Origin: Deltaproteobacteria bacterium
GTDB taxonomy: Bacteria > Desulfobacterota > Desulfobacteria > Desulfobacterales > Desulfosarcinaceae
Length of the DNA stretch: 44,512 bases
Direction of reading: 5' to 3'
Assembly (NCBI GenBank): GCA_021819735.1
Contig: JAKAFO010000002.1
Coordinates: 1-44,512, forward strand
Positions within the stretch are counted from its first letter, which is position 1, and each line of letters starts with the position of its first letter. A program made the translations under genes and the position numbers. Shown one piece after another: positions 8,614 through 16,886 of the stretch. The notes below the pieces were generated by a model that searched no databases, was not told where the DNA came from, and worked only from the letters and a program-made list of their open reading frames with translations.

Positions 8614-9237
8614 TTATCTTTGTGACCTGCGCCGCAGCACGCCCAGCGTCCGGGTCATGGGCAATTCCTCGAAGGCGCCCGAAGCTATCGCTGTCTGGTA
8701 AATTTGGTAGGGGGCCTGACCTCCCTGGGACGGATCTTTGAAAATGTCGTGGATGAGCAGATAGCCGCCGGCAACGATATGCCTGGCCCACCCTTCATAG
8801 TCCCGCCTTGCGGTTTCGTAGGCATGCCCCCCATCGATGAAAACCATGCCCAGGGGGGTGGCCCAGGCTTGAGCCGCCACCGCGGATGCGGCCACGATGG
8901 GCACCACGTTCTTTTCAAGCTCTGCGCACTGCAAGGTACGCCGGAAATGGCTGAAGGTGTCGATTGTATGCGCGCGAGCGTCGAAAAGAGAGGGATCGAA
9001 ATACTCCTCGCCGGGCTGCTGTTCTTCCGACCCGCGGTGGTGATCGATAGAAAAAAGGATGGCGCCTTTTTCCTGGCAGGCCTGGCCAATATAGTAAGTT
9101 GATCGGCCACAATAACCGCCGATTTCCAGACAAGGCCCTTTTCCCGCGGCGTGAAGTGCTGTTTCGTACAAGCGCCTGCCTTCCTCCGGGTCCAAGAAGC
9201 CTTTGATCTGCTCGCCAAACGATAAATCTTTGGCCAT
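8614..9237 (-). CDS. Class I SAM-dependent methyltransferase (Methyltransf_24 type)
   Basis: A 207-residue protein with the Methyltransf_24 pattern: CLEIGGYCGRST as the SAM-binding glycine loop, an acidic FSIDHH at the end of the second strand, VFIDGGHAYE at motif IV and GGYLLIHDIF after it. The family includes macrocin-type O-methyltransferases and enzymes of polysaccharide clusters. The ATG at 9235-9237 is preceded by a purine-rich GGAAAGGGGA; a non-ATG start at 9300 would only add an unconvincing leader. The gene stands alone between the NtrC-type regulator (convergent) and the first histidine kinase (divergent). The substrate is unknown. Confidence 0.8.
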   Translation of the reverse strand: MAKDLSFGEQIKGFLDPEEGRRLYETALHAAGKGPCLEIGGYCGRSTYYIGQACQEKGAILFSIDHHRGSEEQQPGEEYFDPSLFDARAHTIDTFSHFRRTLQCAELEKNVVPIVAASAVAAQAWATPLGMVFIDGGHAYETARRDYEGWARHIVAGGYLLIHDIFKDPSQGGQAPYQIYQTAIASGAFEELPMTRTLGVLRRRSQR

Positions 9238-9517
9238 AAGCCAGAAATCCCCTTTCCTGTATTGGCACGACGGCAGAACATACATGATGGCAGCAAGCAC
9301 TTCAAGGGGTCGAAAACATTTCTAAAGTGGACCTTACCTTGCATTTGTGTTATTTGTGACCATGGCTGACTGATGTAGCGCAATACCTGTGGGCGACGGC
9401 TTCCGCCCGCAAAGGCCGAGCGCAGATTGCATTTGCGCCATGGCAAAATGCGCCGCTACTCATTATCGCCATAAAAATCCGGAATGGAATCGCTTACCGC
9501 CTTTGAGGTACCTATCC

Positions 9518-11458
9518 ATGGAATCTGAAAGAGACGTTGGATTGGATCGGATCGTCGAAACAGACGAAGCGCGGTTGACCGAAATCGCATATCATAAAAA
9601 AATGAATCGTTGGATTGCCGTTTTCTGCACGCCCATATTCCTTTTTTATGCCGTTTTTCATTTTTTTCTCGCCAATCCCTTCCAGTACATTGTCTTCTCA
9701 GCCCTGGCGTTAAACGCCGTGGCTGCCTTAGTGGCCGGGTACTGGTTGACAGACCTGAAGAGCCTTGTGGTGCTTAAGCGGATTACCGCGGCCATCGCCT
9801 TCGCCTTGCTGGCCGCCAGCCTGCTGGCCGGTGTGATGAGCGATGATCTGTACATTTTCATTCCCTGGGTATTTACCTATCCCGTCGGGGTCATGCTCTT
9901 TTTCGGGAAACGCATCGGAGTCGTCTGCGCGCTGGCCTTCTGTCTCGCCCTGAGCATCATTGTCATCGCCATGGATTTTCCGCCCTGGGACGCCTGGGGA
10001 ATTAAGATGTTCAAATACAACGCGATCATGGCGATCATCAGCATACTCTTCATCGCCCTTATTTCGGAAATAATTCGAGTGCGTGTTCAAAACGACCTGG
10101 TAGCCTCACAGAATGAGTATCGCCTGGCTGAACAGCGCCAACGAAAAACCAATAAGGAACTCCAACGGGAAATCGAACTGCGCGTCCAATCCGAGAAAGC
10201 CTTAGCTCAAAGTGAAAAACGCTATCGCGCCTTGTTCGAAGAATCGGCTATTTCTCTTTGGGAAGAGGAGTGGTCCCAGGTAAAGGTTTATCTGGACACC
10301 TTACCACTGGAAGCGGCCGACGATCTAAAAGGTTACTTCAAGAAAAATCAGGAGCAGGTCGAAGCCTGTATCGCCATGATGCATGTCACGGCCATCAATC
10401 GCGCCACCCTTGATCTCTATGAAGCCGATACCACTTCAAGATTGCTGCGAAATCTGTCACGCATCCTGCCGGAGAACCGCACCGATTATCTCATCGAACG
10501 CATGGTGGATCTCTACCAAAATGGTCGATTCGATGCCGAAATCACCGCCCATACACTCAATGGGCGTAAGCTGCACCTGCTCATTGGCAGCACGGTGCCG
10601 GTCGGCTATGAGAACTCCTGGGAGAAGGTATTTACCTCCGTATATGATGTAACCGAGCGGGTGGCGCTCGAAGAAGAGAAGAAAAGGGTTGACCAGAAGC
10701 TCCAGCACGCCAGCCAGATACAGGCTATCGCCACTCTGGCCGGTGGGATCGCTCATCAATTCAACAATGCCCTGGCGGTTATTTACGGTAATCTCGAATT
10801 GCTGGAAGCCAACATCCGGGGCGGCCTGGAGACAAGCCGCAATTTCAACGCCTTGAGAACATCCTCGGGCCGCATGAGCCAGTTGACCGATCAACTGCTG
10901 GCCTATGCCCAGGGGGGTAAATATCAGCCCAAAAAGTTTTCGGCCAACGATCTGATCATGGGCGTTCTGGAATCGAAGAAAGATCAGCTTGATCCTTCCA
11001 TCAGGCTCACGGCCGACCTTGCGCCGGATGTCCTGGCGGTGATCGGAGACACGACACAGATTAAAATGGTGATCGAAGCGGTTCTGAACAACGCAACCGA
11101 GGCGATGAGCCATGGCGGCCAAGTAAAAATAGCCACCTACAATATGTCGATCGACTCGGGCATGGATAAAGACAATCCTCCCGCCCCGCCGGGAAAGTAT
11201 GCGGTGATTTGTATCGAAGACACCGGTTCGGGGATGAGTCCCGAGATCCGTCGGCGGATCTTCGACCCGTTTTTCACCACCAAAATTCATGGTCGCGGAT
11301 TGGGCATGGCGGCTGCCTTCGGAATCGTCAAGAACCACGACGGCATCATCGTGGTTGATTCGGAGCCCGAAAAAGGTACACGCGTCATGATCTACCTTCC
11401 CGGCGCCAACGGCCGCCAACCCCGCCCGGCGTCGGACCAATCCCAAAATGCCGCATAG
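9518..11458 (+). CDS. Membrane sensor histidine kinase (first of a tandem pair)
   Basis: A 646-residue kinase. About six membrane helices lie near residues 33-52, 57-75, 88-107, 111-130, 134-152 and 167-187, with almost no periplasmic domain. A coiled coil (about 195-235) and a PAS-like domain (about 236-380, beginning YRALFEESA) follow. HisKA carries the phosphoacceptor His413 in GGIAHQFNN. The ATPase domain has the N box VLNNATEAM, G1 in EDTGSGM, the F box FDPFFTTK and G2 in GRGLGM. There is no receiver domain. It aligns end to end with the kinase at 11729-13660, so the two arose by tandem duplication. The ATG at 9518 was chosen because it matches the start of the paralog and follows GAGG. 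The signal sensed is unknown; the membrane part could detect a membrane or redox state. Confidence 0.92.
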   Translation: MESERDVGLDRIVETDEARLTEIAYHKKMNRWIAVFCTPIFLFYAVFHFFLANPFQYIVFSALALNAVAALVAGYWLTDLKSLVVLKRITAAIAFALLAASLLAGVMSDDLYIFIPWVFTYPVGVMLFFGKRIGVVCALAFCLALSIIVIAMDFPPWDAWGIKMFKYNAIMAIISILFIALISEIIRVRVQNDLVASQNEYRLAEQRQRKTNKELQREIELRVQSEKALAQSEKRYRALFEESAISLWEEEWSQVKVYLDTLPLEAADDLKGYFKKNQEQVEACIAMMHVTAINRATLDLYEADTTSRLLRNLSRILPENRTDYLIERMVDLYQNGRFDAEITAHTLNGRKLHLLIGSTVPVGYENSWEKVFTSVYDVTERVALEEEKKRVDQKLQHASQIQAIATLAGGIAHQFNNALAVIYGNLELLEANIRGGLETSRNFNALRTSSGRMSQLTDQLLAYAQGGKYQPKKFSANDLIMGVLESKKDQLDPSIRLTADLAPDVLAVIGDTTQIKMVIEAVLNNATEAMSHGGQVKIATYNMSIDSGMDKDNPPAPPGKYAVICIEDTGSGMSPEIRRRIFDPFFTTKIHGRGLGMAAAFGIVKNHDGIIVVDSEPEKGTRVMIYLPGANGRQPRPASDQSQNAA

Positions 11459-11728
11459 CGCGCTGCCCATGCCGATCGAGCCGTCGTCTCGCTGAAGCGA
11501 CACCACCGGTTTGCTTGGTGGCTCTTCTTTTCCGGAGACAATCCGGGAGTCCTGAAAAGCTGCCTTTAAATCCCCACCGAACATGATCGATTTAAATTTT
11601 GCTGCATTTTAAGTAGGTTAAAAGGCTTGTTTTTTTATTCGGCATATGAGATTTTCAGTTCGAAAAAATAAAAACGATAGCGTCTGCCCAGAAGGATAAA
11701 GAAATTATTCAGTGTGCTGGTATCGCCC

Positions 11729-13660
11729 ATGGAGAATCAGACCGCGCAGCATGGCAGCAATCAAAAAGAATTTTCTGAAAGCCGCCGGGCCGAGATCGCG
11801 TATCACAAAAAACTCAATATCTACGTCGCCATTGGCGCGGCACCGATCTTCCTTGCAACGGGGACGTTCTATTACTCCATCCACAAGTACCTGATGGCCC
11901 ATCTTTTTTTCCTGATGGTGATCAACGAAACCGCCGGCGTTCTTCTGGCATTCCAAATAAAGAAAGTTTCCTCGCTTGTGCGACTCAAGCTGATCAGCTC
12001 GATTATTGCTTTCACTTTATTGGGAGCAGCCATGATCATCGGCATGCTCGACAACGAGATCTACTGTGATTTTCCGTGGCTTTTTATTATTCCCTATATC
12101 ATGTTGCTTTTCTTCGGCCCGCGGGTTGGCTTTTACGGTGCGCTTGGCTTCAGCTTGCTGACTATCTTCGTGCTTCTGAAGATAGAGTTGCCTGTCTGGA
12201 GCGCTTTTTACAGCACGCTTTTTAAAATCAACATGGTGGCGGCGCTCATGGCCATGTTGGTCTTCGGCCTGATTGCTCAAAGCCTTCGCGTGCGGACTCA
12301 AAATGAACTATTGAGCGCTCGCAATCGATCCCGGGCGGCCGAGCAGTCCCAACGCAAATCCAACCTTCGATTGAAGCGTGAGGTGGCTTTAAGGTCTACT
12401 TCCGAACAGGAGCGGGCCAAGAACGAGATGCGGTACCGCCAGATTTTTGAAGAATCCCCCGTCCCCATGTGCGAGGAAGATTGGTCCGGAATAAAATCCT
12501 ATATAGAAGCATATGACTTCAAAAAGGACACCGATCTGGAAAGCCATTTGCGCAACAGACCCGATTTCGACAACATATACAAAGAGTCGATTCAAGTAAC
12601 AGCCGTCAACAGGGCCATGCTCCATCTTTACGAAGCGGACACGACGGAAAGCATGCTGCGCAATATTGCCCACATCCGCACAGCAGATGCGGATGCTTTC
12701 ATCGATCGAATTGTGTCGCTTTACGGCGACGGCCACTATGACGCCGTAACCACGGCCAGGACATTAAGAGGCCGGCCGTTGGACCTCCTGATCAGAATCA
12801 CCATTCCCTCCGGTTTTAAGGCTTCGTGGCAAAAAGTATTCATTTCGGCGTACGATATTACAGATCAAATTGCCATGGATCGATTCAACAAGCGCGTGGC
12901 GAACCAATTGCTGCGGGGCCAGCAAGTGCAGGCGATCGCCACCTTGGCGGGAGGGATCGCCCATCAATTCAATAATCGTCTGGCAGTGATTCAAGGCAAT
13001 CTGGACCTGATCGAATTAAAAACGGATCTGAGCCCTGCGGATCAGAAGCTTCTTTCAGCTCTGCAAGCATCGGCGCATCGCATGGGCCGTCTTACCGATC
13101 AGTTGCTGGCTTATGCCCAAGGCGGCAAGTATCAACCCCAAAGTTTCTTTGCCAATGATCTGATTCAAGAAATCGCAGATTCCGGAAGATTGACCAATCC
13201 CGCCGGAGTTACTTTTAAATTCCATCTCTCTAAAGATCTTTGCCTTTGCCTGGGCGATATCACCCAAATCAAAATGGTCATGGAGGCGGTTTTGACCAAT
13301 GCCCTCGAATCCATGCCGCACGGCGGAGAGCTCACCCTAACCACCCACAACCAGAACATCGGCCGGAACAATTCCGAAACGGGTGAGATTGAAGCCCCGG
13401 CAACGGTGGCACCCGGTAGTTATGCCGTACTTTGCGTCGCGGACACCGGTTCAGGCATGGACACGGAGACCTGTCAGCGAATCTTCGAACCCTTCTTCAC
13501 CACCAAATTTTTCGGTCGGGGCATGGGCATGGCCGCCGCCTATGGCATCGTTCGTAACCATGGGGGAGTTATTCAAGTTTCATCCGCACCATCGCGTGGA
13601 ACACGGGTTTCAATCTATTTGCCCTGCCATCGATCCCAAGAACAAATCGATCGGCCTTGA
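11729..13660 (+). CDS. Membrane sensor histidine kinase (second of a tandem pair)
   Basis: A 643-residue paralog of the preceding kinase, collinear almost residue for residue. It shares AEIAYHKKLN at the N-terminus, six membrane helices, the coiled coil, a PAS-like domain starting YRQIFEESPVP, YEADTTESMLRN, and the HisKA motif GGIAHQFNN with His412. The ATPase motifs are complete (TNALESM, ADTGSGM, FEPFFTTK, GRGMGM). The divergence is greatest in the membrane and PAS-like parts, which fits two sensors with different inputs and similar outputs. No receiver domain is fused or adjacent. The ATG at 11729 is preferred by alignment; a GTG at 11714 with a distant AAGGA is an alternative. The 270-base gap upstream means it may have its own promoter. 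It converges on the activator gene at 13698. Confidence 0.92.
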   Translation: MENQTAQHGSNQKEFSESRRAEIAYHKKLNIYVAIGAAPIFLATGTFYYSIHKYLMAHLFFLMVINETAGVLLAFQIKKVSSLVRLKLISSIIAFTLLGAAMIIGMLDNEIYCDFPWLFIIPYIMLLFFGPRVGFYGALGFSLLTIFVLLKIELPVWSAFYSTLFKINMVAALMAMLVFGLIAQSLRVRTQNELLSARNRSRAAEQSQRKSNLRLKREVALRSTSEQERAKNEMRYRQIFEESPVPMCEEDWSGIKSYIEAYDFKKDTDLESHLRNRPDFDNIYKESIQVTAVNRAMLHLYEADTTESMLRNIAHIRTADADAFIDRIVSLYGDGHYDAVTTARTLRGRPLDLLIRITIPSGFKASWQKVFISAYDITDQIAMDRFNKRVANQLLRGQQVQAIATLAGGIAHQFNNRLAVIQGNLDLIELKTDLSPADQKLLSALQASAHRMGRLTDQLLAYAQGGKYQPQSFFANDLIQEIADSGRLTNPAGVTFKFHLSKDLCLCLGDITQIKMVMEAVLTNALESMPHGGELTLTTHNQNIGRNNSETGEIEAPATVAPGSYAVLCVADTGSGMDTETCQRIFEPFFTTKFFGRGMGMAAAYGIVRNHGGVIQVSSAPSRGTRVSIYLPCHRSQEQIDRP

Positions 13661-13663
13661 CTA

Positions 13664-13682
13664 AAAAATCCCTCGGATTTTT
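13664..13682. terminator. Bidirectional terminator between convergent genes
   Basis: AAAAATCC (13664-13671), the loop CTC and GGATTTTT (13675-13682) form an 8-bp hairpin with A and T flanks on both sides. It lies in the 37-base gap between the stop codons of the kinase and the convergent activator. The stem is AT-rich and short, so it may be weak. Confidence 0.5.
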
Positions 13683-13697
13683 CCAAAACCAGCCGTA

Positions 13698-15083
13698 TCA
13701 GAGCAAGCCAAATTCGTGCATCTTGCGGTATAGCGTTTGGCGGCTCATTCCGAGCACTTTGGCTGCCTTGCTCTTGTTCCAGAATGTTTTGTTTAAAGCG
13801 CCCAAGATCTCGTTTAAGCCCTCTTCCATATCGAAGTTGGCCATGGAAGCTTCTTTGGGCTCCGCCATTTTATGCTGTTGAAGCTCTACCGGCAAATGCT
13901 CCGCGACAACCAGGCGTTCATCAAAGAGTCCAAAAGCGTGCTCCATCGCTTGCTCAAACTCGCACACGTTGCCGGGCCAGGGATAGTCCATGAGCAAGCC
14001 CAGCGCTTCACTGGCTACTCCCTCGAAATTTCTTCCGAATTTTTGGTTGAATATTTTGCGGAAGTGCTCCGCGAGCAGCGGTATATCTTCGCTTCTTTCG
14101 CGGAGCGGTGGAGGGGTTATCACGGCAATCGCGAGGCGATCATAGAGTGCTTGGCTAAATTCACCTTTTTTGACCTTTTGCCTGAGATCATTCCGCGTAG
14201 AGGCGAGCACCCGCACATTCACCCTGCGAGGCAAATTATCGCCCATCCGCTCGAACTCTTTCTCCTGCAATACTCGCAAAAGTTTAAGCTGAATCCGCGG
14301 CGATACGTCACCGATCTCGTCCAACAAGAGCGTTCCGCCATCGGCACATTCGAATTGCCCTTGCTTATCACGATCGGCGCCCGCAAAAGCGGATTTAACA
14401 CAGCCAAAAAGTTCGGATTCTAAAAGTTTTTCGTCTGAGAACGCGCAATTGACGGAGACAAAGGGTTCAAAGGCGCGGCGCCCCCTGCTATGCAGCGCCT
14501 TGGCGATGAGCTTTTTGCCTGTTCCGCTCTCACCCGAGATCAAAACCGCATTTTCCAGGGCAGCCAGGTCTTCCACCAACCGATAGATATCCTGCATGGC
14601 TTTGCTTTTACCGACGATACCCTCATACGCATACCGGCGGCGGTACTCCCTTTCATAGGCTTGCTGTTCGGAAGTATCGCCGCGGTCGACCATGCAACCC
14701 ACAAAGGCCGGTCGGCCTTCTAGGAAAAGAACCTGCCCCTGGATTTCGACCCAACGCACGGAACCGTCTTGGCGCACGACACGGAAGTATTTTCTTCCAT
14801 GATGGATTGCTGTTTGCGACCTACGCCTTCCAATTCGAACCTGCTTGCGATCATCCGGATGAATCAACTTCCAAAGCGATTTGTCGATAACCTGCTGTGC
14901 ATTCGAATAGCCCAAAAAGGCCGCCAAGGCATGATTAACATGTCGCAACCGGCCTTTTTGCATCACAAACACTCCCGCCACGGGGTTCGCTGCGGATATA
15001 AGCGCCTCCAAATCGTCCGGAAGCGCCGATTTGGAAGTCTTCCGGGTCGCACCTTCACCCTCTTTCAAATCCGTCACTGACAT
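13698..15083 (-). CDS. PAS-AAA+-Fis sigma-54 activator, degenerate motifs (second gene of pair)
   Basis: A 461-residue activator without a receiver. A PAS domain (about 25-140, with VFVMQKGRLRHVNHALAAFLGY) precedes the AAA+ domain (about 155-385) and a Fis-type helix-turn-helix (NKSKAAKVLGMSRQTLYRKM). Walker A GESGTGKK (184-191) and Walker B LLLDEIGD are intact. Several functional positions are not: the sigma-54 loop reads SAFAGA (231-236; Thr to Ala), the first arginine finger is Ser310 in FSQALYDRL (the second, Arg316, is kept), and sensor II is WPGNVCEF with Cys374 for Arg. It follows the paralogous activator by 37 bases on the same strand, so they form an operon. The start is uncertain: ATG at 15083 is used, but GTG at 15095 behind GGGAG is also good. 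It may work only as part of a mixed hexamer. Confidence 0.9.
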   Translation of the reverse strand: MSVTDLKEGEGATRKTSKSALPDDLEALISAANPVAGVFVMQKGRLRHVNHALAAFLGYSNAQQVIDKSLWKLIHPDDRKQVRIGRRRSQTAIHHGRKYFRVVRQDGSVRWVEIQGQVLFLEGRPAFVGCMVDRGDTSEQQAYEREYRRRYAYEGIVGKSKAMQDIYRLVEDLAALENAVLISGESGTGKKLIAKALHSRGRRAFEPFVSVNCAFSDEKLLESELFGCVKSAFAGADRDKQGQFECADGGTLLLDEIGDVSPRIQLKLLRVLQEKEFERMGDNLPRRVNVRVLASTRNDLRQKVKKGEFSQALYDRLAIAVITPPPLRERSEDIPLLAEHFRKIFNQKFGRNFEGVASEALGLLMDYPWPGNVCEFEQAMEHAFGLFDERLVVAEHLPVELQQHKMAEPKEASMANFDMEEGLNEILGALNKTFWNKSKAAKVLGMSRQTLYRKMHEFGLL

Positions 15084-15120
15084 TTCCTGACCCACGACGA
15101 GTTCTCCCAACTGAGTGGCG

Positions 15121-16617
15121 TCACATCATCTCAAAGATTTTATAGGCACGAATCTTACGATACAGGGTTTGCCTGCTGACCCCTAAAAGATCCGCGGCCT
15201 TGGTTCTATTCCAATAAGTGCGACTGAGGGCTTCAAGCAGATCCTGTGCCCCTTCGGAGGTATGAATCGGGATGATCGCGGCCCGGCCTGGGGGCTGGTC
15301 AAGTGTCCTTATTTCAGGAGGCAGGTGTCCAATGGCGATCCCCCGGCCATGGGCCAGCCGGATGGCACGCTCGATGGCGTTTTCAAGTTCGGTGACATTC
15401 CACGGCCAATGATAGGCCATCAGACGATCGAGCACCTCCCCGGCTATACTTTCGGTGGTGCTATTGAAACGGGAATCGAATAGCTTCCGGAAGTGCTCCG
15501 CCAGCAAGGGCACATCCTGCAACCGTTCCCGAAGCGGCGGCAGAGCGATCTCCGCCGACTTGAGCTGGTGGTAAAGATCTTCCCTAAATTCTCCGCTCTT
15601 AACCTTTCTTCGAAGATCCTTTTTAGTGCAGGCGACGATACGCACATCCACCTTGCGCGATACCGATTCGCCGATTCTTTCAAATGCTTTTTCCTGAATG
15701 ATCCGCAGCAGTTTGAATTGCAGAGCTGGAGAGATTTCGCCAATTTCATCTAAAACAAGCGTTCCGCCCTCGGCCGCTTGGACACGACCGCGAGTAGCCT
15801 GAATGGCTCCCGCAAATGCACCTCGCGCGCAGCCGAACAATTCTCTCTCCAGAAGCCCCTCCGCCAGTGCCGAACAATTCACGCGCATGAAGGGTTTAGT
15901 CGCTCGTCGGCCGCAGAAATGCAAAGTTTTGGCAATGAGCTCCTTGCCTGTGCCGCGCTCACCCGTAACCAGCACAGTGGTCTCAAGATCGGCCAAATTC
16001 TGAACCAGGTGGCAAACTTCGCGCATGGCATCGCTTTGGCCGATGATGGCATCATTGGCCGTCGTGAAGATGGTTTCCAAGCGCGCCCCATTGAAAAACG
16101 TTCGCTCTCCCGCCTCTTCGCAAAGGGCAGCGATCAGCCCAGGCCACTCACCCCCTAAGCATAGGGGGAACTTGCCTTTGCTTTTGGTCCGGATTTTTTG
16201 AATTTGAATAGGTTCTCCCCACCCTTGATCGACGCCTAAATTGATCAAGCACCCCACGTTGGCCGGTTTGGCATCGTAGAGCGTGTTGACGCCGCTCATC
16301 TGAACCCACAGCGCCGCCCCGTCGTCTTTGATGCAACGGAAAGGGGTTTGGCCTTTCACCAAGCAAACCTGCGCACGGTCGTCGGGATGAACCCGCTGCC
16401 AGAAGGGGTGGCCGATTAACGCCTTGGGGGTTGCATAGCCTAAAATTTCCGCCAATGCATCGTCTGCATATCGGAAACACCCTTTTTGGATTACATACAC
16501 GCCGGCGCGTATCTTCTTAAAAGGATTGCCTTGGTTCAAATTGGCGGGGTCAATGGGAGGGGTGGTCATCGGCTCATAAACAGAGGGGCCCCCCATCTTT
16601 GATGTAGTGGTATTCAT
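15121..16617 (-). CDS. PAS-AAA+-Fis sigma-54 activator, degenerate motifs (first gene of pair)
   Basis: A 498-residue paralog of the activator downstream, with PAS (about 35-125, YVIQKGCFRYADDALAEILGY), AAA+ (about 185-415) and a Fis helix-turn-helix (NRTKAADLLGVSRQTLYRKI). Walker A GERGTGKE (219-226) and Walker B LVLDEIGE are intact. The sigma-54 loop is GAFAGA (266-271; Ala269 for Thr). In FREDLYHQL the first arginine finger (Arg345) is kept and the second is Gln351, the reverse of its partner. Sensor II reads WPWNVTEL, with Thr409 for Arg. A segment of about 60 residues between PAS and AAA+ is longer than in the partner. The ATG at 16617 has CGGAGAGCG upstream. The 269-base region before it holds the likely promoter, which I could not define. 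Signal input is presumably through the PAS domain. Confidence 0.92.
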   Translation of the reverse strand: MNTTTSKMGGPSVYEPMTTPPIDPANLNQGNPFKKIRAGVYVIQKGCFRYADDALAEILGYATPKALIGHPFWQRVHPDDRAQVCLVKGQTPFRCIKDDGAALWVQMSGVNTLYDAKPANVGCLINLGVDQGWGEPIQIQKIRTKSKGKFPLCLGGEWPGLIAALCEEAGERTFFNGARLETIFTTANDAIIGQSDAMREVCHLVQNLADLETTVLVTGERGTGKELIAKTLHFCGRRATKPFMRVNCSALAEGLLERELFGCARGAFAGAIQATRGRVQAAEGGTLVLDEIGEISPALQFKLLRIIQEKAFERIGESVSRKVDVRIVACTKKDLRRKVKSGEFREDLYHQLKSAEIALPPLRERLQDVPLLAEHFRKLFDSRFNSTTESIAGEVLDRLMAYHWPWNVTELENAIERAIRLAHGRGIAIGHLPPEIRTLDQPPGRAAIIPIHTSEGAQDLLEALSRTYWNRTKAADLLGVSRQTLYRKIRAYKIFEMM

Positions 16618-16886
16618 TTTTGCGCTCTCCGAAAATCCACCGAGCTAATACCGGCGCTTGTGCACGCGCACTGGTGGAGAAGCCTTTTTGCGGTAAGTCT
16701 TGTTTTTTACAATACAATGGCCTCAAGGACCCGCACAATGGGGCTTTCCCCAAAAACGGCCGAGAAACTCCCTCTTTGTGATTTTTTCAGAGATGATCGA
16801 TACGGGTTATGCCGGCAAGGGCCCCGCTATTAACGATAGGGTTGAAAATCCGCGGCTTTCGAGGGGGGAATAATAGTGAGGCGCGA

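Noticed and set aside
9263-9278. A possible sigma-54 promoter (TGGCACG) upstream of the first kinase
   Set aside because: The -24 half is perfect, but the -12 position reads CAGAA instead of TTGCA, and the site lies about 240 bases before the gene.
11503-11521. A hairpin after the first kinase gene that could be a terminator
   Set aside because: The stem is only five base pairs with a nine-base loop, and the following tract is not a clean T run.
16618-16886. The gap before the first activator gene, searched for a sigma-54 promoter or operator
   Set aside because: It has only a short GTGC/GCAC inverted repeat near 16660-16671 and a GGGG/CCCC hairpin near 16740. Neither is convincing as a defined element.
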